A stretch of DNA of 16,961 nt from Gammaproteobacteria bacterium (GCA_013288455.1 JABDBU010000014.1:1-16961), one strand, 5' to 3'. Shown: positions 1-8,421, numbered from the stretch's first letter. The notes: generated by a model not told the origin, from the sequence alone. Program-made: numbers and translations.

Positions 1-317
1 GCCTCTTCACGTATGTGATCATCTGATGTAATCCGTTTTATTTCGTCGATCAATGCATCACTCAGTGTTTCATCGGCATCGATTGACAAAACCCACTTGC
101 CCAACGCCTTATCCAAGGCTCTATTTTTTTGCCTGCCAAATCCTGGCCAATCGGTAAAAAAAATTTTCGAGGTATATTCAGAGCAAATCTCTACCGTTTT
201 ATCATGACTTCCTGAATCCAGCACGATAATTTCATCGGCCCACGCTACTGAGTTTAAACAGTCACGAATATCTCTCTCTGCATCTTTCGTAATAATAATG
301 ACACTTAGTGTTAACAT
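1..317 (-). CDS. Family 2 glycosyltransferase, WaaE/KdtX-like (partial)
   Basis: The first 105 codons of a GT2 glycosyltransferase read leftward from an ATG at 317-315; the rest lies outside the window. The N-terminus reads MLTLSVIIITKDAERDIRDC, followed by the Rossmann-like core WADEIIVLDSGSHDKTVEIC and then FTDWPGFGRQKNRALDKALG and SIDADE. The DSGS and DADE motifs are the nucleotide-sugar and metal-binding sites of GT-A enzymes. The TDWPGFGRQKNRAL stretch is typical of WaaE/KdtX, which adds a sugar (often glucose) to the inner core of lipopolysaccharide at the cytoplasmic face. It lies 116 bp after a GT9 heptosyltransferase on the same strand, which supports a lipopolysaccharide role. The ribosome site is weak (GAAAG directly before ATG). 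Family assignment is firm; the exact sugar and acceptor cannot be told. Confidence 0.88.
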   Translation of the reverse strand, partial: MLTLSVIIITKDAERDIRDCLNSVAWADEIIVLDSGSHDKTVEICSEYTSKIFFTDWPGFGRQKNRALDKALGKWVLSIDADETLSDALIDEIKRITSDDHIREE

Positions 318-433
318 CTTTCAAACAAAGGAAATTTTAATAAAATAAGAAAAACTAGGAGAGAAGTTGTATGGTAGATGGAAATGGTGAGCATACACGA
401 GCACTCACTGAAAAATCAAACAAGCAGAAAAGA

Positions 434-1522
434 TTAAGATACAGGGAGTCCGATCAATGCATTCACTGCAGTAATAACGTGCTTTGCAGTTAAATTTTCC
501 AAACACTGACTCCGGCTGTTTATGTGTCGATCACAACCTTCTTCAAAACAAGGAACACAGTCACCCTGACCTTGGATTAAATAAACGTTGTTCCGTCGTT
601 GCGAGCCTATTTTTACAAATGGATTTGTTGCTGGACTCCATGCTTGCGGCCACGGTCCCCATTTCACCGGATTACTCGGCCCAAATAAAGCCACTGTAGG
701 TATACCCAAGGCAGCTGCCATATGCGTCACTACTGTATCGGGACCAATATAAACTCGACTATAACTTAACAAAACAGCAAGCTGGCTTATCTCTAAACAA
801 CCAACCAAATTAATAGCTGACTCACTCAATTGATCTACAATGTCACTGACCAACTTTTTTTCTTTTTGGGTTTGAGCACCGGTAAAAACAACCGTATAGC
901 CATTTCCTTGTAACCAACTCGCCAAATGTAACCATTCCAATTTTACCCATTCTTTATAAGCAAACTTTGGTGATACGTGCAAAATGGCTAAATTCTTATT
1001 TTTTATATCGACACACTTAGACACAACTTCTACATCTTTTTCATCCCAAGCGAGTACTATTTCAGTACAGGGGGTTAATTGAAAAATTTCTGCTAAGCGC
1101 AGATTCATCAGCACTGTGTGTGTCGTTAAGTTATCAAATTCAACCTTTTCAGAAAGTAATAGAGATTTCCACCAACGACTTTTATCATTTGCTAACATAC
1201 CTATACGATAGCCTGCTGCTAAGAAGGCATATAAGATTGCCCTATCCCCAGGCTGCGTCGAAACGGCTATGGTATAGGCACGAAAAATTTTTTTTATTAA
1301 ACGATAATGCGACAAAAAAGTGGGGTACTCTTCTATCGTAAGCACGGCATGGACGTCTGGATTAGACTTTACAACGGATTCTGTCCCTTTAAACACTAAC
1401 AAATCAATTTTTGCGTCAGGCCAGCTCCGCTTAAAAGTCCGAACTAGCGGAGTAGCCAATAAGACGTCACCCATTCGTCGCGCACAAATTATTAAAAGCC
1501 TTCCTGGCGGTAATTTGTTCAC
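434..1522 (-). CDS. Family 9 glycosyltransferase (heptosyltransferase, WaaQ/WaaF-like)
   Basis: A 362-residue GT-B glycosyltransferase that probably transfers heptose from ADP-heptose to the lipopolysaccharide inner core in the cytoplasm. The N-terminal domain opens with LLIICARRMGDVLLATPLV (residues 9-27), the G-D-x-L-x-x-T-P signature of family 9. The C-terminal domain has GPDTVVTHMAAALGIPTVAL and FGPSNPVKWGP (about 260-290), the ADP-heptose binding region. Four cysteines follow (322, 325, 330, 340), an arrangement common in this family. The N-terminus most resembles WaaQ. The start is GTG at 1522-1520 with an AAGAAGG element only two bases upstream, so the true start may differ slightly; no ATG is available in frame. 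It begins 17 bp after the aconitase stop codon and is probably cotranscribed with it. Subtype (II or III) is not certain. Confidence 0.9.
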   Translation of the reverse strand: MNKLPPGRLLIICARRMGDVLLATPLVRTFKRSWPDAKIDLLVFKGTESVVKSNPDVHAVLTIEEYPTFLSHYRLIKKIFRAYTIAVSTQPGDRAILYAFLAAGYRIGMLANDKSRWWKSLLLSEKVEFDNLTTHTVLMNLRLAEIFQLTPCTEIVLAWDEKDVEVVSKCVDIKNKNLAILHVSPKFAYKEWVKLEWLHLASWLQGNGYTVVFTGAQTQKEKKLVSDIVDQLSESAINLVGCLEISQLAVLLSYSRVYIGPDTVVTHMAAALGIPTVALFGPSNPVKWGPWPQAWSPATNPFVKIGSQRRNNVYLIQGQGDCVPCFEEGCDRHINSRSQCLENLTAKHVITAVNALIGLPVS

Positions 1523-1539
1523 ACCCTTCTTCGTCTCTA

Positions 1540-3474
1540 TTATTTTTGCTTCATCCAGTTAATAAGCCCACCTGCTAACAATATCATCAACTCTCTAGGA
1601 CTTAATGAATGATAGAGTGTGTAAGTTTTGTTCTGGCTTGTATTTTGTACGGTGATGACTGATTCTTTTTGGATAGCCTCACGAATATTCTTGAATGTCA
1701 AAATATCCCCTTGCTGAATATCTACGTAATCGCTGGGATTAGCAAAAACCAAAGGTAAAATCCCAAAATTAATGAGATTTTGCTTATGAATGCGCGCAAA
1801 ACTTTTTGCGATAACGGCCTGCACACCCAAGTAACGGGGTGCAATAGCAGCATGTTCCCGGCTGGAACCCTGGCCATAATTACTACCGCCGAGAATAATT
1901 GATCCTGTTTTTTGGTTCGCTAAAGCACGTTGTTGGTAAGATGGATCAATTTGCTCAAAAACAAATCGACTAATACCAGGAATATTACTGCGAAAAGGAA
2001 GTACTTTAGCACCCGCAGGTAATATCGTATCTGTAGAAATATCATCACCTACTTTAATCAAAACAGGCGCCATTATGGTGTCAGGTAAAATAGAAAATTC
2101 AGGCAATGGTTCGATATTCGGTCCTTTTGCTAGCTCCGCAGAGCTCTGTATACTTTCTGGTGCAAGTAGCATCGTCTCATTGATAACGATCTGCTTAGGC
2201 TCTTGGAAGCGTGGATATATTTTCATCGACAAAGTTCGTGGATCAGTAATAACGCCCATTAACGCCGAAGCAGCCGCCGTTTCCGGGCTGCATAAATAGA
2301 CCAGATCCTCTTTTGTACCCGATCGACCCGGAAAATTCCTTGGCACCGTGCGCAGGCTAATTTTATTCGTGGCGGGTGCTTGACCCATACCGATACAACC
2401 ATTGCAACCCGTTTGGTGAATACGGCCACCGGCACGGATAAGCTTTTCTAAAATGCCTAATTCCACCATATTTTCCAAAATTTGTCTGGAAGTTGGATTA
2501 ATATCAAAAGAAATTCCTGGAAATATTTGCTTTCCTGCAACCATCTCCGCTGCCACAGCAAAGTCGCGTAAACCTGGATTAGCTGAAGAGCCAATCATAG
2601 CTTGATAAATAGGCCTTCCAGCGACATCTTTCACAGGCACCACCTTTCCGGGACTGGATGGCAACGCGATCAGGGGCTCTAGTTGCGATAAATCAATTTC
2701 CTCATATTCATCATAAGTGGCATTGGAATCTGCAAGAATTTCCTTCCAGTCCGCTTCACGTTGTTGCAACGTAAGGAAATCACGCGTCACTTCATCGGAT
2801 GGAAAGACCGAGGTAGTAGCCCCTAATTCCGCACCCATATTCGCAATGACATGCCGATCCATGGCGGACAAGCACTTAAGGCCTGGACCGTAATACTCGA
2901 TGATTTTTCCAATGCCTCCATCGACGTCATGACGACGTAATAGTTCCAATATAACATCTTTAGCACTGACCCAGTCAGGCAATGTTCCAGTAAGTTTTAC
3001 ACCCCAAATTTTTGGCATGTTGACATGAAAAGGCTGTCCAGCAATAGCCATTGCCACTTCCAAACCACCGGCACCAATGGCCAGCATACCTAAAGAACCA
3101 GCGGCACAGGTATGACTATCAGAACCAAGTAAGGTTTTTCCCGGTTTGCCAAAACGTTCCATATGCACAGGATGACTAACTCCATTACCCGGTCCACTGT
3201 AATGAATACCAAACCTTTTACACGCACTCAACAAAAATAGATGGTCATCAGCGTTTTTAAAATCGGTCTGCAATAAATTATGGTCGATATACTGCACAGA
3301 AATCTCTGCCTTAGTACGACTTAATTGCATGGCTTCACATTCCAACATCACCATCGTTCCTGTAGCATCTTGACATAAAGTTTGGTCGATTTTTAAACCA
3401 ATTTCACTATCAGGGCGCATTTCACCTTCGACCCTATGCGCACTAATTAACTTCTGAGTTACATTTTTATACAT
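1540..3474 (-). CDS. Aconitate hydratase, fused LeuC/LeuD type
   Basis: A 644-residue [4Fe-4S] dehydratase that interconverts citrate and isocitrate in the TCA cycle. It is shorter than the ~870-900 residues of AcnA/AcnB and resembles the compact Aquifex-type aconitases, in which a LeuC-like catalytic part is joined to a LeuD-like swivel domain. Cluster ligands are visible: Cys123 in LLGSDSHTCAAG and Cys357/Cys360 in HQTGCNGCIGMG. The swivel domain (about 465-644) carries DISTDTILPAG, GGSNYGQGSSREHAA and the AKSFARIHKQNLINFGILPL substrate-binding segment. The ATG is preceded by GAGGAAAAG. It heads a leftward operon with two lipopolysaccharide glycosyltransferases, an odd pairing for a TCA-cycle enzyme. 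A 3-isopropylmalate or homoaconitate substrate is possible, but the one-chain fusion and size favour aconitase. Confidence 0.93.
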   Translation of the reverse strand: MYKNVTQKLISAHRVEGEMRPDSEIGLKIDQTLCQDATGTMVMLECEAMQLSRTKAEISVQYIDHNLLQTDFKNADDHLFLLSACKRFGIHYSGPGNGVSHPVHMERFGKPGKTLLGSDSHTCAAGSLGMLAIGAGGLEVAMAIAGQPFHVNMPKIWGVKLTGTLPDWVSAKDVILELLRRHDVDGGIGKIIEYYGPGLKCLSAMDRHVIANMGAELGATTSVFPSDEVTRDFLTLQQREADWKEILADSNATYDEYEEIDLSQLEPLIALPSSPGKVVPVKDVAGRPIYQAMIGSSANPGLRDFAVAAEMVAGKQIFPGISFDINPTSRQILENMVELGILEKLIRAGGRIHQTGCNGCIGMGQAPATNKISLRTVPRNFPGRSGTKEDLVYLCSPETAAASALMGVITDPRTLSMKIYPRFQEPKQIVINETMLLAPESIQSSAELAKGPNIEPLPEFSILPDTIMAPVLIKVGDDISTDTILPAGAKVLPFRSNIPGISRFVFEQIDPSYQQRALANQKTGSIILGGSNYGQGSSREHAAIAPRYLGVQAVIAKSFARIHKQNLINFGILPLVFANPSDYVDIQQGDILTFKNIREAIQKESVITVQNTSQNKTYTLYHSLSPRELMILLAGGLINWMKQK

Positions 3475-3727
3475 AGATAGCTTTTCCTCACACAGACGGG
3501 CTATATTGACTTATCAGTTAATTTAATGCAATAAGCTTGTCACAAAGCACGCTTATTATCCAAAAGTGAGTGGCACGAAAACTGCTTGTTTTTACATCAC
3601 TGATTTCGAAATACAAGAAGAATGCCGACAAAATCGGCAACAGGTGACAACGACAGAACGACAGTGTTAAAAGTGAGACACTTTATAGTAAACTAGCGCT
3701 GCTTCCTAACTTACCTAGGAATTTATC
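3475..3727. promoter_or_regulatory. Divergent control region between aconitase and dsbB
   Basis: A 253-bp gap between two divergent genes must hold both promoters. For dsbB a plausible -10 box TATAGT lies at 3684-3689, 38 bp before the start codon, without a good -35 box. A short inverted repeat, TGCCGA-caaaa-TCGGCA (3623-3639), sits between the two transcription units and could be a regulator site or a weak hairpin. No clear promoter was found on the aconitase side. Confidence 0.4.
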
Positions 3728-4246
3728 ATGCGCTTCACCACTACTCGCTGGACGGATCTATTTGCTTTTTTTATTTGCATCTTACTTTTGACAGTGGCTG
3801 CTTATCTACAGTATGGCGTTGGACTAATTCCATGCCCCTTATGCATCATTCAACGATTTACCATTACCCTGCTAGGGATCCTATTTTTGATGGGCAGCCT
3901 GTTCAATTTTGCAGGAATAACACGTTGTTATTTGCACATTGTAACATTTTTACTGGCTACCATCGGTGCAGTCGTTGCTAGTCGGCAACTGTGGCTAGAA
4001 CACGTTCCAGTTGGTCAGTTATCAAGTTGCCAAGCCACCATTACGCAATATGGCAGTTCTATTTATTTGCACCGAATCGTTGAGCTATTTTTTCAAGGAA
4101 CTAGTAATTGTGGGGCTAATAACTGGCATTTTTTAGGTTTCAGTATGCCAATGTGGACGCTGTTATGCTTTATTATCTTAGCTGTACTCGCCTTACGTCA
4201 GATTCACATTAACCGTCTGGAGCCCAGACGGAGATTATTTTCTTAA
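3728..4246 (+). CDS. dsbB: Disulfide bond formation protein DsbB
   Basis: A 172-residue inner-membrane protein that reoxidises periplasmic DsbA and passes the electrons to quinone. Four hydrophobic segments are visible (about 10-28, 43-62, 68-86 and 141-158). The first periplasmic loop holds the redox pair C36-P-L-C39, followed by IIQR. The second loop holds the other pair, C101 (LSSCQATI) and C128 (SNCGANNW). The length matches the family. The ATG at 3728 is preceded by CTAGGA with seven bases between. It stands alone, convergent with the carboxypeptidase gene. An intrinsic terminator hairpin starts inside its last codons. The assignment is solid. Confidence 0.96.
   Translation: MRFTTTRWTDLFAFFICILLLTVAAYLQYGVGLIPCPLCIIQRFTITLLGILFLMGSLFNFAGITRCYLHIVTFLLATIGAVVASRQLWLEHVPVGQLSSCQATITQYGSSIYLHRIVELFFQGTSNCGANNWHFLGFSMPMWTLLCFIILAVLALRQIHINRLEPRRRLFS
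4213..4244 (+). terminator. Intrinsic terminator embedded in the end of dsbB
   Basis: A perfect 8-bp stem, CCGTCTGG (4213-4220) and CCAGACGG (4224-4231), with loop AGC is followed by the T-rich run ATTATTTTCTT. The whole hairpin lies within the last eleven codons and ends at the stop codon. It can end dsbB transcripts before they run into the convergent gene. Confidence 0.75.
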
Positions 4247-4291
4247 TTAGGTGTTTAGGGCACCTTTAGCACCATGGTATAGTAAATCATA

Positions 4292-5227
4292 TTAATTCGT
4301 TATTTTAACTGTTAACTGCTTTTTGCTAAATTTTATTTCAGCACTGGTGGCCAGAGGTAAGCTGCGGTTTGCTTCCCCATGACCAACACCCGTACACTGT
4401 AAAATTGGAACATGCTGCGCCTTTGCAAAATGTTTTAACACAGCCTGCATAAGCGCTTCATCATTAGATTTTTTTTCTGAAATGAAATCGCCGAATACAA
4501 TTGCCTGTACTTGTCGTAGTATTCCCGCCTGTTGCAAATGTTGCAGCATTCTATCGACTCGATAAGCCGTTTCGTTTACTTCTTCTAAGAATAAAATCTT
4601 GCCTTTGGTCTCGATTTGCCAGGGCGTAGCCAGACTTGCCTGTACGAGTGTAAGATTACCTCCGATTAATGAAGAGGTAATTCGTTTAGTATGATTGGCA
4701 ACGTCGTTGAGTGGACTCAATGAAAATACAAGTTGCTTTAATTTTCCAAAGACGACCTTTTTCAATTCTTGAATATTGTCAGCATGGATACGTTGGTGCG
4801 CAACTTGACTAGCAGAGGGTCCATGTAGTGTTTGCCAATGCCACTTCTGTTGCAGAAACAAATGCAGTGTCGTGATATCGCTAAATCCAATAAATAATTT
4901 GCTGATCTTCGGTACTTTTAGTTTGATTAATGCAGGCATTAAACGGGTACAACCATAACCGCCGCGTAGACACCAAACAGCACTAGATTCAGGATTTAGT
5001 AACGCTTCTCGTAGCTGCTTAAAACGATTTTCATCAGTATTTGCACAAAGCAAATGCTCACCAAATAGATCAGGCGAAACACGTGGGATAAGCTGCCAGC
5101 TTTCTAACAGCGCTTTCACTCGTTCTACAGTATCTGGATCACAATCACGACCTGAAGGCGCAACAACATCCACCACCATACCTCGCGTCAACGGTCTCCA
5201 CGATTTACAAAGTGCTGGCTGCGTCAT
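4292..5227 (-). CDS. LD-carboxypeptidase, peptidase family S66
   Basis: A serine peptidase of the LdcA/MccF family; LdcA members remove the terminal D-alanine from murein tetrapeptides during peptidoglycan recycling in the cytoplasm. The family triad is visible. Numbered from the TTG at 5245, the nucleophile is Ser122 in FIGFSDIT, the Glu is 221 in ILFLEEVNE and the His is 289 in TGVGHGEANRSL. The RGGYGC motif (about 95-100) precedes the nucleophile as usual. The longest frame begins at TTG 5245, but the ATG at 5227-5225 (MTQPALCKSW) fits the family N-terminus better and gives 311 residues. Neither has a strong ribosome site. It begins 64 bp after gyrB on the same strand and may be cotranscribed. 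An MccF-like self-immunity role is a less likely alternative. Confidence 0.9.
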   Translation of the reverse strand: MTQPALCKSWRPLTRGMVVDVVAPSGRDCDPDTVERVKALLESWQLIPRVSPDLFGEHLLCANTDENRFKQLREALLNPESSAVWCLRGGYGCTRLMPALIKLKVPKISKLFIGFSDITTLHLFLQQKWHWQTLHGPSASQVAHQRIHADNIQELKKVVFGKLKQLVFSLSPLNDVANHTKRITSSLIGGNLTLVQASLATPWQIETKGKILFLEEVNETAYRVDRMLQHLQQAGILRQVQAIVFGDFISEKKSNDEALMQAVLKHFAKAQHVPILQCTGVGHGEANRSLPLATSAEIKFSKKQLTVKITN

Positions 5228-5291
5228 AGTATAAAAAATCAACAAGCGATACTGAATACCGCATAAAAGTCTTTATCGCGATAGTAATTTT

Positions 5292-7853
5292 TTAAACATC
5301 AATGTAATCCGCATCAATCGCATTTTGCTGAATAAAATCACGCCGTGGCTCAACTTGATCGCCCATTAAGGTAGTAAAAATTTGATCGGTGGCAATGGCA
5401 TCCTCAATGCTTACACGTAATAGACGGCGAGTATTTGGATCCATGGTAGTTTCCCACAACTGACGAGGATCCAATTCTCCTAAGCCCTTATATCGCTGCA
5501 TGGATTGTCCACTTCTTGCTTCGATAAGTAGCCATTCATAGGCTCCGTGAAAATTTTTAATCAATTGCTTTCGTTCACCTCGTTGTACATAAGCACCTGC
5601 ATTGATCAAGCCATCGAGCTTATTGACTAGTGTCAATAAGCATCGATACTCCGGCGTATCAAAGAATTCATAAGAAAAATTATAAATAGATCGCGCACCA
5701 TGGGAAACTTTCTCAACCACAGGCAAAAAAAGATGACGCTCTGTATTTTCAGAAAGTGTAATCTGGTACTGAACGGCTTTATCATCAGTCGTTTGATTTA
5801 AAAAATCCTCCCATTGTTTAGCCCAATTCAGAACGATGCGCGAATCTTTAAGTTGCTCTATCGAAACAGGAGGCACATCAAGCAGTGCTTGTATTATTTC
5901 CATGGGATAGCGACGCGATAAATGCCGTATCGCCACTTGCACTTTACGATAATCCGTCACCAACCTTTCCAAATTCACTCCCTGCACAGGAACGGCATCC
6001 GCCTGTGGGTATAAAGCAGCATCCTGCAATGCCACTTGTACAAGAAAATTGTGTAAAGCAAGATCATCTTTTAAGTACTGTTCATGTCTTCCTTTTTGAA
6101 TTTTATAAAGGGGCGGCTGTGCAATATAGATGTTCCCCCGTAGTAGTAGCTCAGGCATTTGCCGATAAAAGAAGGTCAACAACAGCGTGCGAATATGTGA
6201 GCCATCGACATCAGCGTCCGTCATCAGGATAATGCGGTGATAACGTAATTTATCGGGATCATATCCCCCTCCTTTACCAATGCCACAACCCAACGCGGTG
6301 ATCAGGGTGCCCACTTCTTCTGAAGATAACATTTTATCAAAGCGTGCTTTCTCTACATTCAAAATTTTACCCTTCAGTGGCAAAATAGCCTGATAACGAC
6401 GATTCCGCCCTTGCTTGGCAGATCCACCTGCAGAATCCCCTTCAACGATAAATAATTCACATAAGGCTGGATCCGTTTCTTGGCAATCGGCCAATTTTCC
6501 CGGCAAATCAGCAATATCCAACGCTGTTTTTCGACGCGTCATTTCCCGTGCTTTACGAGCTGCCTCACGTACACGCGCTGCGTCGATGATCTTCATGACG
6601 ATCGCTTTCGCGTCCTGCGGTGTTTCTAGTAAAAATGCCTCAAGCCGTTCAGAAACAACTGCTTCAACGATACTTTTTACCTCAGAAGAAACTAATTTCT
6701 CCTTAGTTTGTGAAGAAAATTTAGGATCAGGGACTTTTACTGATAAAACAGCAGTCAGTCCTTCGCGGATATCATCACCATTAATGATAACTGCCTGTTT
6801 TTTACTGACAGCTTCGCGGCCGATGTAAATATTCATTGTACGTGTTAATGCAGCACGAAAGCCCGCTAAATGAGAACCACCATCACGTTGCGAAATATTA
6901 TTAGTAAAACACAAGACATTTTCTTGAAAACTATCGTTCCACTGCAAAGCAACCTCTACGGTGATTGCATCGCGATCCACGGTAAAATAAACTGGTTGTT
7001 TATGTATTAGCGTTTTGTTTTGATTTAAATAGGAAACGAAAGCCTTTACACCACCTATATACTTTAACTCAATCCCTTCATTGCTACGTTCATCACGAAG
7101 GTTAATAGCAACACCAGAATTTAAAAAAGACAACTCACGTAAGCGTTTGAGTAAAATATCGTAATGAAACTGATTATTAAGTAAAAAAATGGCTTCATCA
7201 GGCCAAAAGCGGATCTCGGTACCCCTTTCTTGTGTTTCACCGATGACAGCAAGAGGCGCAGTAGGTTCCCCGCACAAATACGTCTGCTCATATACTTGGT
7301 GATCGCGTCGAATAAGCAGCTTTAGCATTTTGGATAAAGCATTGACAGCAGAAAGCCCTACTCCATGTAAACCACCCGATCGTTTATAGGCATCATTGTT
7401 AAATTTTCCACCTGCATGCAACACTGTCATACTAACTTCTGCGGCAGAACGACCTTCTTCAGGATGTATATCGACAGGAATACCTCGCCCATTATCCTTA
7501 ACAGTCACTGAATTATCGCTATGCAAAATTAGGTCAATTTGAGTACAATAACCGGCTAATGCTTCATCGATAGAATTGTCAACTACTTCAAAAACAAGGT
7601 GATGCAAACCGGTGCCATCCTCTGTATCTCCGATGTACATCCCAGGCCGTCTACGAACGGCGTCCAAACCTTTTAAGACTTGAATATTGGAGGAATCGTA
7701 ACTGGATTCTGATTCGCCAGCCGCATGATGCAAGTGTAATTCCTGCGCGTTTGGCTCCAACTTAGACTCCAGCGTATTTCGTGGCACAGCAGTTGCCTCA
7801 AATTCTGTGACAGTCAAGGTATTTTCTTTAAAAAATTGATCTTCGGTTGGCAT
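5292..7853 (-). CDS. gyrB: DNA gyrase subunit B
   Basis: The ATPase and TOPRIM subunit of DNA gyrase, which introduces negative supercoils with GyrA. Seen in order: the GHKL ATPase domain with catalytic Glu89 in FEVVDNSIDEALAG and RPGMYIGDTEDGTGLHH; the transducer domain; the TOPRIM domain with IVEGDSAGGSAKQGRN and DADVDGSHIRTLLL; and the C-terminal QRYKGLGELDPRQLWETTMD segment ending in ADYIDV. The 853 residues exceed E. coli GyrB by about 49, all at the N-terminus before SYDSSNIQVLKGLDAV. The ATG at 7853 has no ribosome site, whereas an in-frame TTG at 7733 has CAGGAA six bases upstream and would give an ordinary ~813-residue protein. In many relatives gyrB follows dnaA-dnaN-recF; here its neighbours are a tRNA and a carboxypeptidase gene. 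Confidence 0.97.
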   Translation of the reverse strand: MPTEDQFFKENTLTVTEFEATAVPRNTLESKLEPNAQELHLHHAAGESESSYDSSNIQVLKGLDAVRRRPGMYIGDTEDGTGLHHLVFEVVDNSIDEALAGYCTQIDLILHSDNSVTVKDNGRGIPVDIHPEEGRSAAEVSMTVLHAGGKFNNDAYKRSGGLHGVGLSAVNALSKMLKLLIRRDHQVYEQTYLCGEPTAPLAVIGETQERGTEIRFWPDEAIFLLNNQFHYDILLKRLRELSFLNSGVAINLRDERSNEGIELKYIGGVKAFVSYLNQNKTLIHKQPVYFTVDRDAITVEVALQWNDSFQENVLCFTNNISQRDGGSHLAGFRAALTRTMNIYIGREAVSKKQAVIINGDDIREGLTAVLSVKVPDPKFSSQTKEKLVSSEVKSIVEAVVSERLEAFLLETPQDAKAIVMKIIDAARVREAARKAREMTRRKTALDIADLPGKLADCQETDPALCELFIVEGDSAGGSAKQGRNRRYQAILPLKGKILNVEKARFDKMLSSEEVGTLITALGCGIGKGGGYDPDKLRYHRIILMTDADVDGSHIRTLLLTFFYRQMPELLLRGNIYIAQPPLYKIQKGRHEQYLKDDLALHNFLVQVALQDAALYPQADAVPVQGVNLERLVTDYRKVQVAIRHLSRRYPMEIIQALLDVPPVSIEQLKDSRIVLNWAKQWEDFLNQTTDDKAVQYQITLSENTERHLFLPVVEKVSHGARSIYNFSYEFFDTPEYRCLLTLVNKLDGLINAGAYVQRGERKQLIKNFHGAYEWLLIEARSGQSMQRYKGLGELDPRQLWETTMDPNTRRLLRVSIEDAIATDQIFTTLMGDQVEPRRDFIQQNAIDADYIDV

Positions 7854-7878
7854 AAAACAGTAAAATGGAAAGTCAAAG

Positions 7879-7887
7879 ATTATACCA
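7879..7887 (-). promoter_or_regulatory. Extended -10 promoter of gyrB
   Basis: Read on the minus strand, TGGTATAAT combines a perfect TATAAT (7884-7879) with the extended -10 TG. Transcription would begin near 7872, about 20 bases before the gyrB ATG. The region 17 bases upstream has no good -35 box, as is common for extended -10 promoters. Confidence 0.65.
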
Positions 7888-7944
7888 TGAAACTACCCCC
7901 CCTCTAAATCATTTTTGCTTCTGTAGGACGAAACTAGCCTGATT

Positions 7945-8000
7945 CTATACCCATTGTACGTGAAGTTTCGAATGCGCATCTTCACGTACGAGCGGTATAG
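7945..8000. repeat. 56-bp nested palindrome, diverged member of the island repeat family
   Basis: The outer arms CTATACC (7945-7951) and GGTATAG (7994-8000) enclose longer arms GTACGTGAAG (7956-7965) and CTTCACGTAC (7980-7989). The left end TATACCCATTGTAC and following TGAAG match the two larger repeats at 8422-8518 and 9963-10060, so this is a third, shorter and diverged copy. It lies downstream of the tRNA 3' end and upstream of the gyrB promoter; it might end the tRNA transcript, but no T-run follows. Confidence 0.75.
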
Positions 8001-8048
8001 ACTACAAAATTCTCATGGGTGCTTCGAAGATCCTGGCAAGAGCCATTT

Positions 8049-8125
8049 TGGCGCCCCAGGCCGGATTCGAACCGGCGACCTGCCCCTTAGGAGGGGGCTG
8101 CGCTATCCATCTGTGCCACCGGGGC
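8049..8125 (-). tRNA. tRNA-Arg (anticodon CCU)
   Basis: On the minus strand the sequence folds into a complete cloverleaf. The acceptor stem is GCCCCGG with CTGGGGC (one G-T pair) and the anticodon arm is GCCCC-CTCCTAA-GGGGC with anticodon CCT. The T arm is GCCGG-TTCGAAT-CCGGC, the discriminator base is G, and an encoded CCA lies at 8051-8049. It reads AGG codons as arginine. It sits at the left edge of the repeat-rich island, but the island lies on its 5' side, so a classic integration at the tRNA 3' end is not evident. Confidence 0.95.
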
Positions 8126-8210
8126 TTTACCTTAAATCAATAATTTTGGTTTTCCTCTATCTGGGTTTTTCCTTAACTGATTTTTTTGTGTACGGAGAAA
8201 ATAGTTATAA

Positions 8211-8278
8211 TAATTCTCTATTTAATTTTTTCTGTAAGAGAGCCATAGTACACTAAACATGGGTACAAAAAATAGACG
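8211..8278 (+). repeat. Duplicated leader, copy 1 (of 8541-8607)
   Basis: This 68-bp stretch matches 8541-8607 except for one single-base indel and a handful of substitutions. It covers an AT-rich segment, the shared core GAGAGCCATAGTACACT, and an ATG that starts MGTKNR in both copies. It is the upstream region of the decayed gene at 8259. The duplication unit spans about 330 bp. Confidence 0.9.
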
Positions 8279-8421
8279 AAACATACCACGAAAATACAAA
8301 CAAAGAATGGCAAGCGCTCAATACTGCTTTACAGGCTCAGCAAAAAACATTAGAAGCAAAAAAGAATGCTCTGTGTTGTCAACTGCAAAATTATGCGAGC
8401 TCTAGTGCACAGTCTCAATCT
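8259..8421 (+). pseudogene. Decayed paralogue of the bZIP gene
   Basis: From ATG 8259 the frame reads MGTKNRRNIPRKYKQR and then drifts to a stop at 8403. In the next frame, from about 8310, the DNA encodes EWQALNTALQAQQKTLEAKK followed by NALCCQLQNYASSSAQSQS. This aligns with residues 45-88 of the intact bZIP protein: leucines in the same heptad positions, then L-C-x-Q-L-x-x-Y and SAQS. The basic RKYKQR likewise parallels RRYRRR. A deletion of about 40 bases between basic region and zipper would explain both the frameshift and the short spacing. The copy is cut off at 8421 by the repeat element. It is a dead remnant of a tandem duplication, although a 48-residue basic peptide could still be made. 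Confidence 0.75.

Noticed and set aside
7954..8256. 100-residue open frame on the plus strand
   Set aside because: It runs across the antisense strand of tRNA-Arg and a palindromic repeat; the sequence GAPGRIRTGDLPLRRG is the well-known false translation of a tRNA complement.
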